This document shows positions 35,765 to 44,875 of a stretch of 64,000 bases of DNA, one piece after another; the first letter of the stretch is position 1, and each line of letters opens with the position of its first letter. The stretch lies in assembly GCA_965205685.1 (NCBI GenBank), contig OZ242174.1, forward strand, positions 744,001 to 808,000, given 5' to 3'. Origin of the DNA: WTFY01 sp965205685. Its GTDB lineage: Bacteria; Pseudomonadota; Gammaproteobacteria; UBA4575. Below the pieces are notes generated by a model that saw only the letters and a list, made by a program, of their open reading frames with translations, was not told the origin of the DNA and ran no database searches. The translations under genes and the position numbers were made by a program.

Positions 35765-36574
35765 ATGCGTATTGCACTTGGCATCGAATACGATGGCAGC
35801 CCGTTTTGCGGCTGGCAGCGACAGAAGGGCACCGATACGGTACAGCAGGCCCTGGAGGACGCGGTCTCCAGGGTGGCGGATGCCCCGGTGCACCTCAGTG
35901 CCGCAGGCCGCACCGATACGGGCGTGCATGCCACCGAACAGGTGGTTCATTTCGATTGCGACGCGCAGCGGGAGAACCATGCCTGGGTGCTGGGTGTCAA
36001 CAGCTACCTTCCCGACTCGGTCTCGGTGCTGTGGGCGAAGCCCGTGGATGATGATTTTCATGCTCGCTATTCGGCGATTTCACGACAGTACCGCTATGTG
36101 ATCGACAATCGCCCGGTGCGTCCGGCTATCCTTCGGGGACGCGTCACTTGGGTGCATCAGCCATTGGACTGTTCCCGCATGCAAGAGGCGGCATCGTGCC
36201 TGCACGGCACCCATGATTTCACCTCGTACCGGGCACTGGCCTGCCAGGCAAAAAGCCCGGTTCGCACCGTGCACGAACTCACTGTGCGACGCATCGACGA
36301 GTTTGTATTTTTGGATATCCGTGCGGACGGATTCCTGCACCATATGGTGCGCAACATTGCGGGCGTGCTGATTGCGATCGGCAAGGCAGAGCAGGAAGCC
36401 GACTGGGCAAAAACTGTGCTGGAGCGCCGCGACCGCACCCTGGGGGGCGTGACCGCCCCGGCCGCCGGCTTGTACCTGGTGAAAGTGCAGTATGATGGCA
36501 AGTACGGACTGGACCCTGCAGTACAATGGCCTGCGATCGGAACCGATGGAGCACGAGGGAACGAGGAACAATAG
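35765..36574 (+). CDS. truA: tRNA pseudouridine(38-40) synthase TruA
   Basis: Converts uridines 38-40 of the tRNA anticodon arm to pseudouridine. The 269-aa product has MRIALGIEYDGSPFCGWQRQ at the start and the catalytic Asp51 in AAGRTDTGVHATEQVVHF, then DFHARYSAISRQYRY and FLHHMVRNIAGVL. It is directly followed by trpF (2-nt gap), the conserved truA-trpF order. The C-terminal tail is slightly longer than usual. Confidence 0.97.
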   Translation: MRIALGIEYDGSPFCGWQRQKGTDTVQQALEDAVSRVADAPVHLSAAGRTDTGVHATEQVVHFDCDAQRENHAWVLGVNSYLPDSVSVLWAKPVDDDFHARYSAISRQYRYVIDNRPVRPAILRGRVTWVHQPLDCSRMQEAASCLHGTHDFTSYRALACQAKSPVRTVHELTVRRIDEFVFLDIRADGFLHHMVRNIAGVLIAIGKAEQEADWAKTVLERRDRTLGGVTAPAAGLYLVKVQYDGKYGLDPAVQWPAIGTDGARGNEEQ

Positions 36575-36576
36575 GC

Positions 36577-37197
36577 ATGCCAACCCGGATCAAATTTTGT
36601 GGAATGACCCGTGCAGAGGATGTGCAGTGTGCGCTCGAACTGGGGGTACATGCCCTGGGTTTCGTGTTCGTCAAGGAGAGTCCGCGCAGCCTCACCCCCG
36701 AGCAGGCCGCGCGGCTGATCCGGCTGGTGCCGCCATTTGTCATGTCCGTGGGCCTGTTCATGGATGCCGGGGCCGGGGAAATCGAGGAAGCCCTTCACTG
36801 TGCGGGGCTCAACCTGCTGCAGTTTCATGGCCGAGAGGATGAGGAATTTTGCCGCCAGTTCGGGGTCCCCTACCTGAAAGCGGTGCCGATGGGCAGTACG
36901 GATTCCATAACAGAGTTTTGCAACGGGTTCGCGTCGGCCTCGGGATTTGTGTTCGACAGCCATTCGAGTGGAGAGATGGGCGGTACGGGAGAAACCTTTG
37001 CGTGGCACAGGATTCCGGGATCGCTCAGGCACCAGGTGGTGCTGGCCGGTGGACTCACTCCGGAAAACGTGGCCGAGGCGGTGCGCGAGGTGCAGCCCTA
37101 TGCGGTGGATGTCAGCAGTGGCATCGAGTCTGCTCCGGGCGAAAAGGATGCAGGGAAAATGAAACAGTTCGTCGCGGAGGCCGGGCATGGCCAGTAA
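36577..37197 (+). CDS. trpF: Phosphoribosylanthranilate isomerase TrpF
   Basis: Third step of tryptophan synthesis, an Amadori rearrangement on a TIM barrel. The 206-aa product begins MPTRIKFCGMTRAEDV with the catalytic Cys and ends with the phosphate-binding LAGGLTPENVAEAV and VDVSSGIESAPGEKDAGKM loop containing the catalytic Asp region. The ATG at 36577 follows truA by 2 nt; the longer frame upstream lies inside truA. It overlaps trpB by 11 nt. Confidence 0.97.
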   Translation: MPTRIKFCGMTRAEDVQCALELGVHALGFVFVKESPRSLTPEQAARLIRLVPPFVMSVGLFMDAGAGEIEEALHCAGLNLLQFHGREDEEFCRQFGVPYLKAVPMGSTDSITEFCNGFASASGFVFDSHSSGEMGGTGETFAWHRIPGSLRHQVVLAGGLTPENVAEAVREVQPYAVDVSSGIESAPGEKDAGKMKQFVAEAGHGQ

Positions 37198-38419
37198 GTC
37201 CACGGAACGCCCTGAAGCCCTGGCCAGTGGGCAGGTTCCGGACCGCGCGGGCATGTTTGGTGAATATGGTGGCCGTTATGTGGCTGAAACCCTGATCGAG
37301 CCGCTCGCACAGCTTGAGGCCGCCTATTTCAAGTTCAGGGATGATCCCGGGTTCGTGGCCGAATTCGAGGCGGATCTCAGCCACTACGTGGGGCGTCCGA
37401 GCCCCCTGTACCTTGCACAGCGGCTGAGCGAGAAATACGGCGGTGCACAAATTTACCTGAAGCGCGAGGACCTCAATCACACCGGCGCTCACAAGATCAA
37501 CAACACGGTTGGCCAGGCCCTGCTGGCCAAGCGCATGAACAAGACCCGCATCATCGCGGAGACGGGGGCCGGCCAGCACGGGGTGGCGAGCGCCACGGTC
37601 GCAGCACGCCTGGGGCTCGAATGCGTCGTCTACATGGGCGAGGAAGACATCCACCGCCAGGCACCCAACGTCTACCGCATGCGGCTTCTCGGGGCGAAGG
37701 TGGTACCCGTGCGCTCTGGCTCAAAAACCCTCAAGGATGCGCTCAATGAGGCATTGCGTGACTGGGTGACGCATGTCGACACCACGTTTTACATCATCGG
37801 CACGGTGGCAGGCCCGCATCCCTACCCGGTGCTGGTGCGCGACTTCCAGACCGTCATCGGCCGAGAGGCGAAGACCCAGCTTAAGGCGATGACCGGTTCC
37901 CTGCCGGATGCGCTGGTGGCCTGTGTCGGCGGCGGCTCCAATGCCATCGGCCTGTTCTATCCGTTCCTGGACGATGCCGGGGTGCGGATGTACGGCATCG
38001 AGGCCGCCGGCCTGGGACTGGAAACGCAGCGGCACTCGGCTCCGCTGAACACTGGAAAGCCCGGGGTGCTGCACGGCAATCGCACTTACCTGATGGAAGA
38101 TGAGAATGGCCAGATCATCGAAACCCACTCGATCTCTGCCGGCCTGGACTACCCGGGTGTGGGCCCGGAACATGCCTGGCTGAAGGATATCGGGCGGGTG
38201 CAGTACGAATCCGTCACCGACGAGCAGGCGCTCGCGGCATTCCACGAGCTCACCCGGGTTGAGGGCATCATTCCGGCGCTTGAAAGCAGCCATGCCCTGG
38301 CCTGGGCCCTTCAGCTGGCCGCGAAGATGACCCCTGAGCAGACGATCGTCGTCAATCTCTCCGGGCGAGGGGACAAGGACATCAACACGGTGGCTGACAT
38401 CGAAGGTATCGAGCTGTGA
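37187..38419 (+). CDS. trpB: Tryptophan synthase beta chain
   Basis: PLP-dependent subunit that condenses indole with serine. The 410-aa protein has FGEYGGRYVAETL, the PLP lysine Lys103 in HTGAHKINN, the GAGQHGVA loop, and the phosphate-binding GGGSNAIG. Its start lies within the trpF 3' end and its stop overlaps trpA (GTGA). TrpF, TrpB and TrpA are adjacent; trpE/G/D/C are not in this window. Confidence 0.98.
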   Translation: MASKSTERPEALASGQVPDRAGMFGEYGGRYVAETLIEPLAQLEAAYFKFRDDPGFVAEFEADLSHYVGRPSPLYLAQRLSEKYGGAQIYLKREDLNHTGAHKINNTVGQALLAKRMNKTRIIAETGAGQHGVASATVAARLGLECVVYMGEEDIHRQAPNVYRMRLLGAKVVPVRSGSKTLKDALNEALRDWVTHVDTTFYIIGTVAGPHPYPVLVRDFQTVIGREAKTQLKAMTGSLPDALVACVGGGSNAIGLFYPFLDDAGVRMYGIEAAGLGLETQRHSAPLNTGKPGVLHGNRTYLMEDENGQIIETHSISAGLDYPGVGPEHAWLKDIGRVQYESVTDEQALAAFHELTRVEGIIPALESSHALAWALQLAAKMTPEQTIVVNLSGRGDKDINTVADIEGIEL

Positions 38420-39255
38420 GCCGGATCCAGGAACGCTTCGATGCCTTGGCGGGGCAGGGCCGCAAGGCACTGGTGCCCTACATCACCGCAGGCGATCCCC
38501 ATCCTGAGCAGACGGTGGCGTTGATGCACACCCTGGTGGAAGCCGGTGCGGACATGATCGAGTTGGGCGTGCCCTTTTCCGATCCGATGGCCGACGGGCC
38601 CGTGATCCAGGCGGCCTGTGAGCGTGCACTGGCTCACAACACCAGCCTGAAGGACACCCTGGGCATGGTGCGCAGTTTCCGCCAGCGTGATGAGGACACG
38701 CCGGTCATCCTGATGGGTTACCAGAATCCGGTGGAGACCCTCGGCACCCGGGAGTTTGCCCGCCTGGCACGGCAAAGCGAAGCCGATGGCGTACTGACCG
38801 TGGACCTTCCGGTCGAACAGGCGGCTCAGGCCCTTGAGACCTACCGGGAACATGGCCTGGACACGGTTTTCCTGATTGCCCCGACCACCAGCGAAGCCCG
38901 TATCAAAAAAATCTGTGAGGCCTCTTCCGGACTTATATATTATGTCTCCCTGAAAGGGGTCACCGGCGCAGGTCACATGGACATCTCGGAAGTCAAGAAC
39001 AAGGTCCGCGAAATCAAGCAGCATTCGAGCCTGCCCGTAGGGGTCGGCTTTGGTGTCCAGGATGCCGACAGTGCCAGGGACATTGCTTCCATTGCCGATG
39101 CCGTCATCGTAGGCAGTGCCCTGATCCGCCAGATCGAGGCCCACCTGTCAGATCCCGACACCATGAAGAAAAAAGTAGCCGCCCTGCTCAGGGACATGCG
39201 CGAGGCGCTGGATCGCGACATTCCCGAGGCGGTCCTGTCCGCAACAAACTCCTGA
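38416..39255 (+). CDS. trpA: Tryptophan synthase alpha chain
   Basis: Cleaves indole-3-glycerol phosphate and channels indole to TrpB. The 279-aa TIM-barrel protein starts at the GTG of the GTGA overlap with trpB. It carries the catalytic Glu in MIELGVPFSDPMADGPVIQ, the catalytic Asp in LTVDLPVEQ, and the phosphate-binding VGVGFGVQDAD. accD begins 12 nt after the stop. Confidence 0.97.
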   Translation: MSRIQERFDALAGQGRKALVPYITAGDPHPEQTVALMHTLVEAGADMIELGVPFSDPMADGPVIQAACERALAHNTSLKDTLGMVRSFRQRDEDTPVILMGYQNPVETLGTREFARLARQSEADGVLTVDLPVEQAAQALETYREHGLDTVFLIAPTTSEARIKKICEASSGLIYYVSLKGVTGAGHMDISEVKNKVREIKQHSSLPVGVGFGVQDADSARDIASIADAVIVGSALIRQIEAHLSDPDTMKKKVAALLRDMREALDRDIPEAVLSATNS

Positions 39256-39267
39256 TTGTATGTACAC

Positions 39268-40119
39268 ATGAGCTGGCTGGAAAAATTGATGCCTTCGCGG
39301 ATCCGCACCGAGGGTTCGGGCAAGGGCAAGGTTCCGGAAGGACTGTGGGACAAGTGCACGAGTTGCGGTGCCGTCCTGTACCGTTCGGACCTGGAGCGTA
39401 ACCTGCAGGTGTGCACCAAATGCAACCATCACATGCGCATCGGGGCACGCACGAGACTGGAGGCTTTTCTGGATGAGAGTCCCATCGAGGAAATCGGGCA
39501 GGACATCGAGCCCAAGGATTTCCTGAAATTCAGGGACAGCAAAAAGTACAAGGACCGCCTGTCCACGGCACAGAAATCCACCAAGGAGAGCGAGGCACTG
39601 CTGGTGATGAAAGGCTGCCTGAAAGAGCTCCCGGTGGTGGCTGCCGCGTTCGAGTTCAGATTCATCGGCGGCTCCATGGGTTCGGTCGTCGGCGAGCGCT
39701 TCCTGCGGGGCGCCCAGCGGGCCCTGCAGGACTCCATTCCGCTGGTCTGTTTTTCCACGAGCGGCGGCGCGCGCATGCAAGAAGCGCTCATGTCCCTGTT
39801 CCAGATGGCTAAAACCAGTGCCGTGCTGGAGCGTATGCGCGAACAGCACATTCCCTTTGTATCGGTGCTGACCGACCCAACCACGGGGGGCGTATCCGCC
39901 AGCCTGGCCATGCTGGGGGACGTCAACATTGCCGAGCCCAAGGCGCTGATCGGCTTTGCCGGGCCCAGGGTGATCGAGCAAACCGTGCGCGAGACCCTGC
40001 CCGAAGGTTTCCAGCGCAGCGAGTTCCTGCTTGAGCACGGTGCTCTGGACATGATTGTCGAGCGCAAGGACCTGCGTGATGTGGTCCACCGGATATTGTG
40101 CATACTGTTGCACAAATAA
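39268..40119 (+). CDS. accD: Acetyl-CoA carboxylase carboxyltransferase subunit beta
   Basis: Zinc-containing beta subunit of acetyl-CoA carboxyltransferase, first committed step of fatty-acid synthesis. The 283-aa product from the ATG at 39268 (MSWLEKLMPSRI) has the four-Cys zinc ribbon (CTSC and CTKC) in the first 60 residues, then the crotonase-like body with STSGGARMQEALMSLFQM and GFAGPRVIEQTVRE. The in-frame ATG four codons upstream is less family-like. It lies in the conserved trpA-accD-folC order. Confidence 0.97.
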   Translation: MSWLEKLMPSRIRTEGSGKGKVPEGLWDKCTSCGAVLYRSDLERNLQVCTKCNHHMRIGARTRLEAFLDESPIEEIGQDIEPKDFLKFRDSKKYKDRLSTAQKSTKESEALLVMKGCLKELPVVAAAFEFRFIGGSMGSVVGERFLRGAQRALQDSIPLVCFSTSGGARMQEALMSLFQMAKTSAVLERMREQHIPFVSVLTDPTTGGVSASLAMLGDVNIAEPKALIGFAGPRVIEQTVRETLPEGFQRSEFLLEHGALDMIVERKDLRDVVHRILCILLHK

Positions 40120-40147
40120 ACCGCTGATGATGAGACGCACCGGGACC

Positions 40148-40177
40148 CGGCCGGTGGTAAAAGCCACTGACCGGCCG
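40148..40177. repeat. GC-rich hairpin between accD and folC
   Basis: CGGCCGGTGG pairs with CCAC(TG)ACCGGCCG across a TAAAAG loop, a strong stem with a two-base bulge. It starts 29 nt after accD and ends ~55 nt before folC. No T run follows, so it is a weak candidate terminator at best; an mRNA processing or stability hairpin is equally likely. Confidence 0.5.
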
Positions 40178-40232
40178 CATAACTTCCCCCTAGCCCCTGC
40201 ATCCACCGCAGTATCCTTCTGATTTTCAAGTT

Positions 40233-41498
40233 TTGCGATTCGAACACCTCCAAGACTGGCTGGACTGGCAGCAGACCCTGCATTCCGAGAAGATCAAGCT
40301 CGGACTGGAGCGTGTGGCCCGGGTGGCCCGTGAGCTCGACCTCATGCGGCCCGACTTCCGGGTGGTCATGGTGTCCGGTACCAACGGCAAGGGTTCGATC
40401 ACCGCGATCCTGGAATCCATCTACCATGAGGCCGGGTACCGTGTGGCTGCATACACATCGCCCCACCTGCTGCACTACAACGAGCGCATCCGCATAGGGA
40501 AAGAGAACGTCGAGGATGCCCCGCTGTGCGCCGCCTTTGACTTGGTGGATCAGGCGCGGGGAGATCTCAGCCTGAGTTATTTCGAGTTCGGTACGCTGGC
40601 GGCCATGCAGATCTTCAGCACCCTGCCACTGGATGTGGCCGTTTTCGAGGTGGGTCTTGGCGGGCGCCTGGATGCCGTCAACATTTATGACGCCGATGCG
40701 GCGATTGTCTCGAGCGTCGGCCTGGACCATGTGCAGTGGCTGGGCTCCACGCGTGAAGCCATCGGCCTTGAGAAAGCCGGAATTTTCCGCACCGGCAAGC
40801 CTGCCGTGTGCGGGGACAGCGATCCCCCAGAGACCCTGCTCAAGTATGCCCGGGACATCGATTCACTGCTGTACCTGGTGGGTGAGGATTTTTCCTATCG
40901 GCAGGGAAGCGATGGGCGCTGGGCCTTCCGGACCGAGAAGCTTGACTGGGACGATCTGCCGGCACCGAACCTGTACGGCGATGTGCAGGTCGGCAATGCG
41001 GCCGCGGCACTGATGAGCATCCAGTGCCTCGATGAGGTATTGCCCGTGCTGCGCGAAAGCGTGGAGCGCGGGCTGCAGGATATCTGCCTTTCAGGACGTT
41101 TCCAGCGCGTCGTCGGCAAATGCGAGATGATTTTCGATGTGGCGCACAACCTGGACAGTGCGAAGGTCCTCGGCAAGAACCTTCAGGAACTGGGGCCGGC
41201 TTCGCGTACCTATGCCGTGTTCTCTGTGCTGGAAGACAAGGATGTGGAGGGCATCATCGGCTCGGTGAGCGAGCAGATTGACGAATGGTATATCTCGGAA
41301 CTGGATTCCGAGCGCTCCCTTGAATGTGCAGATTTGCAAGACCGCATTGTGCACCTGAATCCGGATGCCATCGTGCACACGTGTCCTTCCGTGGAGCAAG
41401 CTTGGCAGGCTGTCAAAGCGGAGGCCTGCGAGACTTCCAGGATCGTGGTGTTTGGTTCTTTCCTGACGGTGGCAGAAGTATTAAGCTTGGAAGTATAA
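40233..41498 (+). CDS. folC: Bifunctional folylpolyglutamate/dihydrofolate synthase
   Basis: Adds glutamate to dihydropteroate and to reduced folates (Mur-ligase fold). The 421-aa product has the P-loop GTNGKGS (49-55), the TSPHLLHYNERIRIG segment, the EVGLGGRLDAVN block, and FDVAHNLDSA where many homologues have DGAHN. The start is a TTG at 40233 (reading MRFEHLQDWLDWQQTLH); no ATG or GTG suits the family N terminus, so it is one of several rare-start genes in the window. The SPOR-domain gene follows. Confidence 0.95.
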   Translation: MRFEHLQDWLDWQQTLHSEKIKLGLERVARVARELDLMRPDFRVVMVSGTNGKGSITAILESIYHEAGYRVAAYTSPHLLHYNERIRIGKENVEDAPLCAAFDLVDQARGDLSLSYFEFGTLAAMQIFSTLPLDVAVFEVGLGGRLDAVNIYDADAAIVSSVGLDHVQWLGSTREAIGLEKAGIFRTGKPAVCGDSDPPETLLKYARDIDSLLYLVGEDFSYRQGSDGRWAFRTEKLDWDDLPAPNLYGDVQVGNAAAALMSIQCLDEVLPVLRESVERGLQDICLSGRFQRVVGKCEMIFDVAHNLDSAKVLGKNLQELGPASRTYAVFSVLEDKDVEGIIGSVSEQIDEWYISELDSERSLECADLQDRIVHLNPDAIVHTCPSVEQAWQAVKAEACETSRIVVFGSFLTVAEVLSLEV

Positions 41499-41555
41499 TC
41501 GTGCGTTTTTCACAATGGCAGGATGGGTCGAAATAGACCGGATGCCGGGGAAGAA

Positions 41556-42140
41556 ATGGAAACACTCATGAAGCAGCGTCTGATCGGCGCGGTGGTGCTT
41601 ATTGCCCTTGCGGTGATCTTCGTGCCGATGTTACTGGACGGGTCGGGTCGCAAGGAATCTGCCGTGGTTGAGGCAGAACTGTCGCTGGCACCTCCCAAGT
41701 TCAATTTTGAGAGCAAGTTGCCGGACCCCGAGCAGTTGGACTCGTTGCCGGCTGCTGAAAAACCGAGCGAACCGAAGGTCGTCGCCGTACCGGTAGAGAA
41801 ACCCGAGCCTGCAGAGCAAGCGGCCCCACAGGAGGCAACACCGTCTCCCGAACCCGAGGTGCCTGAAGCTGCAGCCAACAAGATTACGCCGAGCCCCTCA
41901 TTGAGTGCCTGGGCAGTCCAGGTGGCTGCGTTCGAGGAAAAGGGCAAGGCCCTTGCTCTGGAGAAAAAACTGGTGGCGAGCGATTTTCCAGCATTTACCG
42001 AAAAGTTCGAGAAAAGGGGCAAGGTGCTTTACCGGGTCAGGGTCGGGCCCGAGCTCAAACGTGAAAATGCCGATCAGTTGCGTGCAAAGATCGAGAAAGA
42101 CCAAGGCATCAAGGGAGCCTTTGTAGCCCCGCATCCCTAG
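41556..42140 (+). CDS. dedD: SPOR-domain cell division protein, DedD-like
   Basis: Bitopic inner-membrane protein that binds denuded septal peptidoglycan through its SPOR domain. The 194-aa product has a short cytoplasmic N terminus, one helix (IGAVVLIALAVIFVPMLL), a long Pro/Glu/Ala-rich linker (about residues 50-115), and a C-terminal SPOR domain from SAWAVQVAAFEEKGKA to the end. The order folC-dedD-cvpA-purF is the standard gammaproteobacterial arrangement and supports the gene name. ATG at 41556 follows GGGGAAG; a second ATG four codons downstream is possible. Confidence 0.88.
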   Translation: METLMKQRLIGAVVLIALAVIFVPMLLDGSGRKESAVVEAELSLAPPKFNFESKLPDPEQLDSLPAAEKPSEPKVVAVPVEKPEPAEQAAPQEATPSPEPEVPEAAANKITPSPSLSAWAVQVAAFEEKGKALALEKKLVASDFPAFTEKFEKRGKVLYRVRVGPELKRENADQLRAKIEKDQGIKGAFVAPHP

Positions 42141-42206
42141 ACCGGGATGGCTCACCATGCCCCGGGCCTGGGATGAAACGCTCACAGAGCGCGGAGAGCG
42201 CCACAT

Positions 42207-42773
42207 ATGGAATTTTCATGGATTGATATCGGGATCATGATCATCCTGCTGGTGTCTGTGGTGGTTGCGATGTTCCGGGGATTCGTGAAAGAAGCGGTCT
42301 CGTTGACCAGCCTGATCCTTGCAGCTTGGCTGGCCATGAATTATTTCGAACAGTTGGCAATGTACTTGCCTGCTGACATTGACGAGACCACGTTGAGTCT
42401 CGGGGGTGCGGAAATCGTGTTAAGCAAGCTGCGTGCGAGCATTGCCTTTGCGGTAATCGGAGTCGGTGTACTGGTTGCAGGGGCCTTGCTGAACCATGTG
42501 CTGGGCAAGGTGACCCGGCTGCCCCTGCTGCGTGGCATCGACCGGCTCCTGGGGGCCTTATTCGGCTTGGTGCGCGGTGGGGCCATCGTGGTTCTGGTGA
42601 TTCTGGTGGCCGCCATGACCAGCTTTCCGCGAACCGAAATCTGGGAGACTTCGCGGATACTGCCCTGGTTCGAGGCCGCGGCCCAGGAAGTGGTCCGGTA
42701 CATCCCACCGGAATACGCGAAGTACTTTTTGTTTGACGGGGCAGGCACACAGGCCTCCCTGTACCTTCTCTGA
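42207..42773 (+). CDS. cvpA: Colicin V production protein CvpA
   Basis: Small integral membrane protein (188 aa) with four predicted helices, including IGIMIILLVSVVVAMFRGF, the conserved FRGFVKEAVSLTSLILAAW segment, and GGAIVVLVILVAAMT. It is required for colicin V secretion in E. coli and linked to envelope homeostasis; the molecular role is unclear. It precedes purF by 22 nt, the conserved cvpA-purF pair. Confidence 0.92.
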   Translation: MEFSWIDIGIMIILLVSVVVAMFRGFVKEAVSLTSLILAAWLAMNYFEQLAMYLPADIDETTLSLGGAEIVLSKLRASIAFAVIGVGVLVAGALLNHVLGKVTRLPLLRGIDRLLGALFGLVRGGAIVVLVILVAAMTSFPRTEIWETSRILPWFEAAAQEVVRYIPPEYAKYFLFDGAGTQASLYLL

Positions 42774-42795
42774 TGCAGTCAGGAGTCCACTGATC

Positions 42796-44301
42796 ATGTG
42801 CGGTATTGCCGGAATCGTATCCCACCAGGACGTCAACCAGGCGCTGTACAATGCGCTGCTGGTGCTGCAGCACCGCGGCCAGGATGCTGCGGGTATCGTC
42901 ACCTACAGCGACGGCCGGCTTTACCAGCGCAAGGCCAATGGTCTCGTGCGAGACGTGTTCCACAGCCGGCACATGGAGCGCCTGAAAGGCACCATGGGCA
43001 TTGCACATGTGCGCTATCCCACGGCAGGCTCATCCTCCTCCGCCGAAGCCCAGCCCCTTTACGTGAATTCGCCTTTTGGCATCTCGCTTGGACACAACGG
43101 CAACCTGATCAATACCGAGCATCTCAAAAAGGAGTTGTTCCGCGAGGATCGCCGTCACCTGAACACCGATTCGGACTCGGAAATCCTGCTCAACGTCCTG
43201 GCCCACGAGCTGGCTAACCAGCAGACCCTGCGATTGAAGCCGGAAGACATCTTTGCCGCGGTGGAAGGCGTGCACCGCCGCTGCAAGGGCGCGTATGCCG
43301 TGGTGGCCATGATCACCGGCTGCGGCATCATCGCCTTTCGTGACTCCCACGGCATCCGGCCCCTGGTGTACGGGGTCCGGGAATCCCGCCATGGCATGGA
43401 GTACATGGTGGCCTCGGAAAGTGCGGCACTGGATGCGCTCGACTACAGTCTCGTGCGCGACATTGACCCCGGTGAGGCCGTTTTCATCGATGTGCAGGGG
43501 AAGATCCACACCAGGCAGTGTGCGCCTCCAGCCCAGCAGTCTCCCTGCATATTCGAGCATGTCTACTTTGCCCGCCCGGATTCGGTCATCGATGACATTT
43601 TCGTGCAAAAGGCACGCATGCGCATGGGCCAGAGGCTTGCCAAGAAAATCCTCCGCGAGTGGCCGGACCACGACATCGACGTCGTCATGCCGATCCCGGA
43701 TACGAGCCGCACTGCTGCGATCGATATCGCCTACCTTTTGCGCGTCAAGTACCGGGAGGGATTCATCAAGAACCGCTACATCGGGCGGACCTTCATCATG
43801 CCCGGCAGTACGCTGCGCAAGAAGTCGGTGCGCCAGAAGCTCAATCCCATCGGGCTCGAATTCAAGGGCAAGAATGTCCTGCTGATCGACGATTCGATCG
43901 TGCGCGGCACGACCTCGCGCGAGATCGTGCAAATGGCCCGAGACGCCGGTGCCCGCAAGGTGTATTTCGCATCCGCCTCGCCTCCGATCCGGTACCAGAA
44001 CATCTACGGGATCGACATGCCGGCACGCAATGAGCTGATAGCCTTCGACAAGGACGTGGATTCGATCGCCGGGGAGATCAGGACCGATCGCCTGTTCTAC
44101 CAGGGGCTGGGTGATCTGGTTGCGGCAGTGCGCCAGGGGAATCTGAAACTGGATACGTTTGACACATCGATGTTTGATGGCAACTACATCACCGGCGTGG
44201 AAGAGGGCTATTTTGAAAACCTGGAAACCGTGCGCAACGACAAGACCCAGCAGGAACGCGAGAAGGAATACGCGAGCATCGACCTGCACAACAGCGTCTG
44301 A
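42796..44301 (+). CDS. purF: Amidophosphoribosyltransferase PurF
   Basis: First committed step of purine synthesis: PRPP plus glutamine to phosphoribosylamine. The 501-aa enzyme begins MCGIAGIV with the N-terminal nucleophile Cys2 exposed after Met removal, then the glutaminase domain (HRGQDAAGI, GHNGNLIN) and the phosphoribosyltransferase domain with the PRPP motif VLLIDDSIVRGTTS. An AGGAG lies 11 nt upstream of the ATG at 42796. The longer frame upstream overlaps cvpA and is not family-like. Confidence 0.97.
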   Translation: MCGIAGIVSHQDVNQALYNALLVLQHRGQDAAGIVTYSDGRLYQRKANGLVRDVFHSRHMERLKGTMGIAHVRYPTAGSSSSAEAQPLYVNSPFGISLGHNGNLINTEHLKKELFREDRRHLNTDSDSEILLNVLAHELANQQTLRLKPEDIFAAVEGVHRRCKGAYAVVAMITGCGIIAFRDSHGIRPLVYGVRESRHGMEYMVASESAALDALDYSLVRDIDPGEAVFIDVQGKIHTRQCAPPAQQSPCIFEHVYFARPDSVIDDIFVQKARMRMGQRLAKKILREWPDHDIDVVMPIPDTSRTAAIDIAYLLRVKYREGFIKNRYIGRTFIMPGSTLRKKSVRQKLNPIGLEFKGKNVLLIDDSIVRGTTSREIVQMARDAGARKVYFASASPPIRYQNIYGIDMPARNELIAFDKDVDSIAGEIRTDRLFYQGLGDLVAAVRQGNLKLDTFDTSMFDGNYITGVEEGYFENLETVRNDKTQQEREKEYASIDLHNSV

Positions 44302-44317
44302 GAAAAACGCCTGACGC

Positions 44318-44875
44318 ATGCAAGCCGTCAAGCCAAGCCAAGAGGTGCTGGCCCAGTATGCCGATGCATGCGAGCGGTATCCACAGCATGCGAACCATCC
44401 TGCCGCCCTCGTCAAGATAAGCGAGCAGAGGCTTTATGTCCTCAAAGGGGAGTCGTGCCTGGACACCTACCCGGTGTCCACCTCCCGCTACGGTACAGGA
44501 GAAGAGCAGGATTCCTACAAGACCCCTCTCGGGGTCCACTGCGTGGCCGAGAAAATCGGTGAGGATGCCGGGTTTGCCGAGATCTTCCGGTCAAGAAAAC
44601 GCACACACCAGATCGTCGAAATCGAACCCGGTGAAACCCGCACGGACAATGAGCACGTCACCACCAGGATTCTCTGGCTGTCCGGCCTGGAAGAGGGGAT
44701 CAACCAGGGTGGAAGTGTGGACAGCTTTGCGCGTTACATCTACATCCATGGCACCCATGAGGAAGGCCTGATTGGTCAGCCGGCCTCCGTAGGTTGTGTG
44801 CGCATGAAAAACCGGGATGTCATGGACCTGTTCGATCACTTGGAAGTCTCTTCGCTGGTCATCATCAGTGAATAG
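44318..44875 (+). CDS. L,D-transpeptidase (YkuD domain), no signal peptide seen
   Basis: YkuD-fold L,D-transpeptidase, 185 aa. The active-site motif is present as IHGTHEEGLIG...SVGCVRM with His144 and nucleophile Cys160. YkuD enzymes cross-link or trim peptidoglycan in the periplasm, yet this product has no evident signal peptide or membrane helix (N terminus MQAVKPSQEVLAQYADACE). The start may be wrong, export may be unusual, or the enzyme acts on another substrate. Its stop overlaps the next gene (GTGAATAG), so the two are coupled. Confidence 0.85.
   Translation: MQAVKPSQEVLAQYADACERYPQHANHPAALVKISEQRLYVLKGESCLDTYPVSTSRYGTGEEQDSYKTPLGVHCVAEKIGEDAGFAEIFRSRKRTHQIVEIEPGETRTDNEHVTTRILWLSGLEEGINQGGSVDSFARYIYIHGTHEEGLIGQPASVGCVRMKNRDVMDLFDHLEVSSLVIISE

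Noticed and set aside
40148..40177. Terminator between accD and folC
   Set aside because: The hairpin is strong but is followed by CATAACTTCC rather than a T run, so I list it only as a hairpin.
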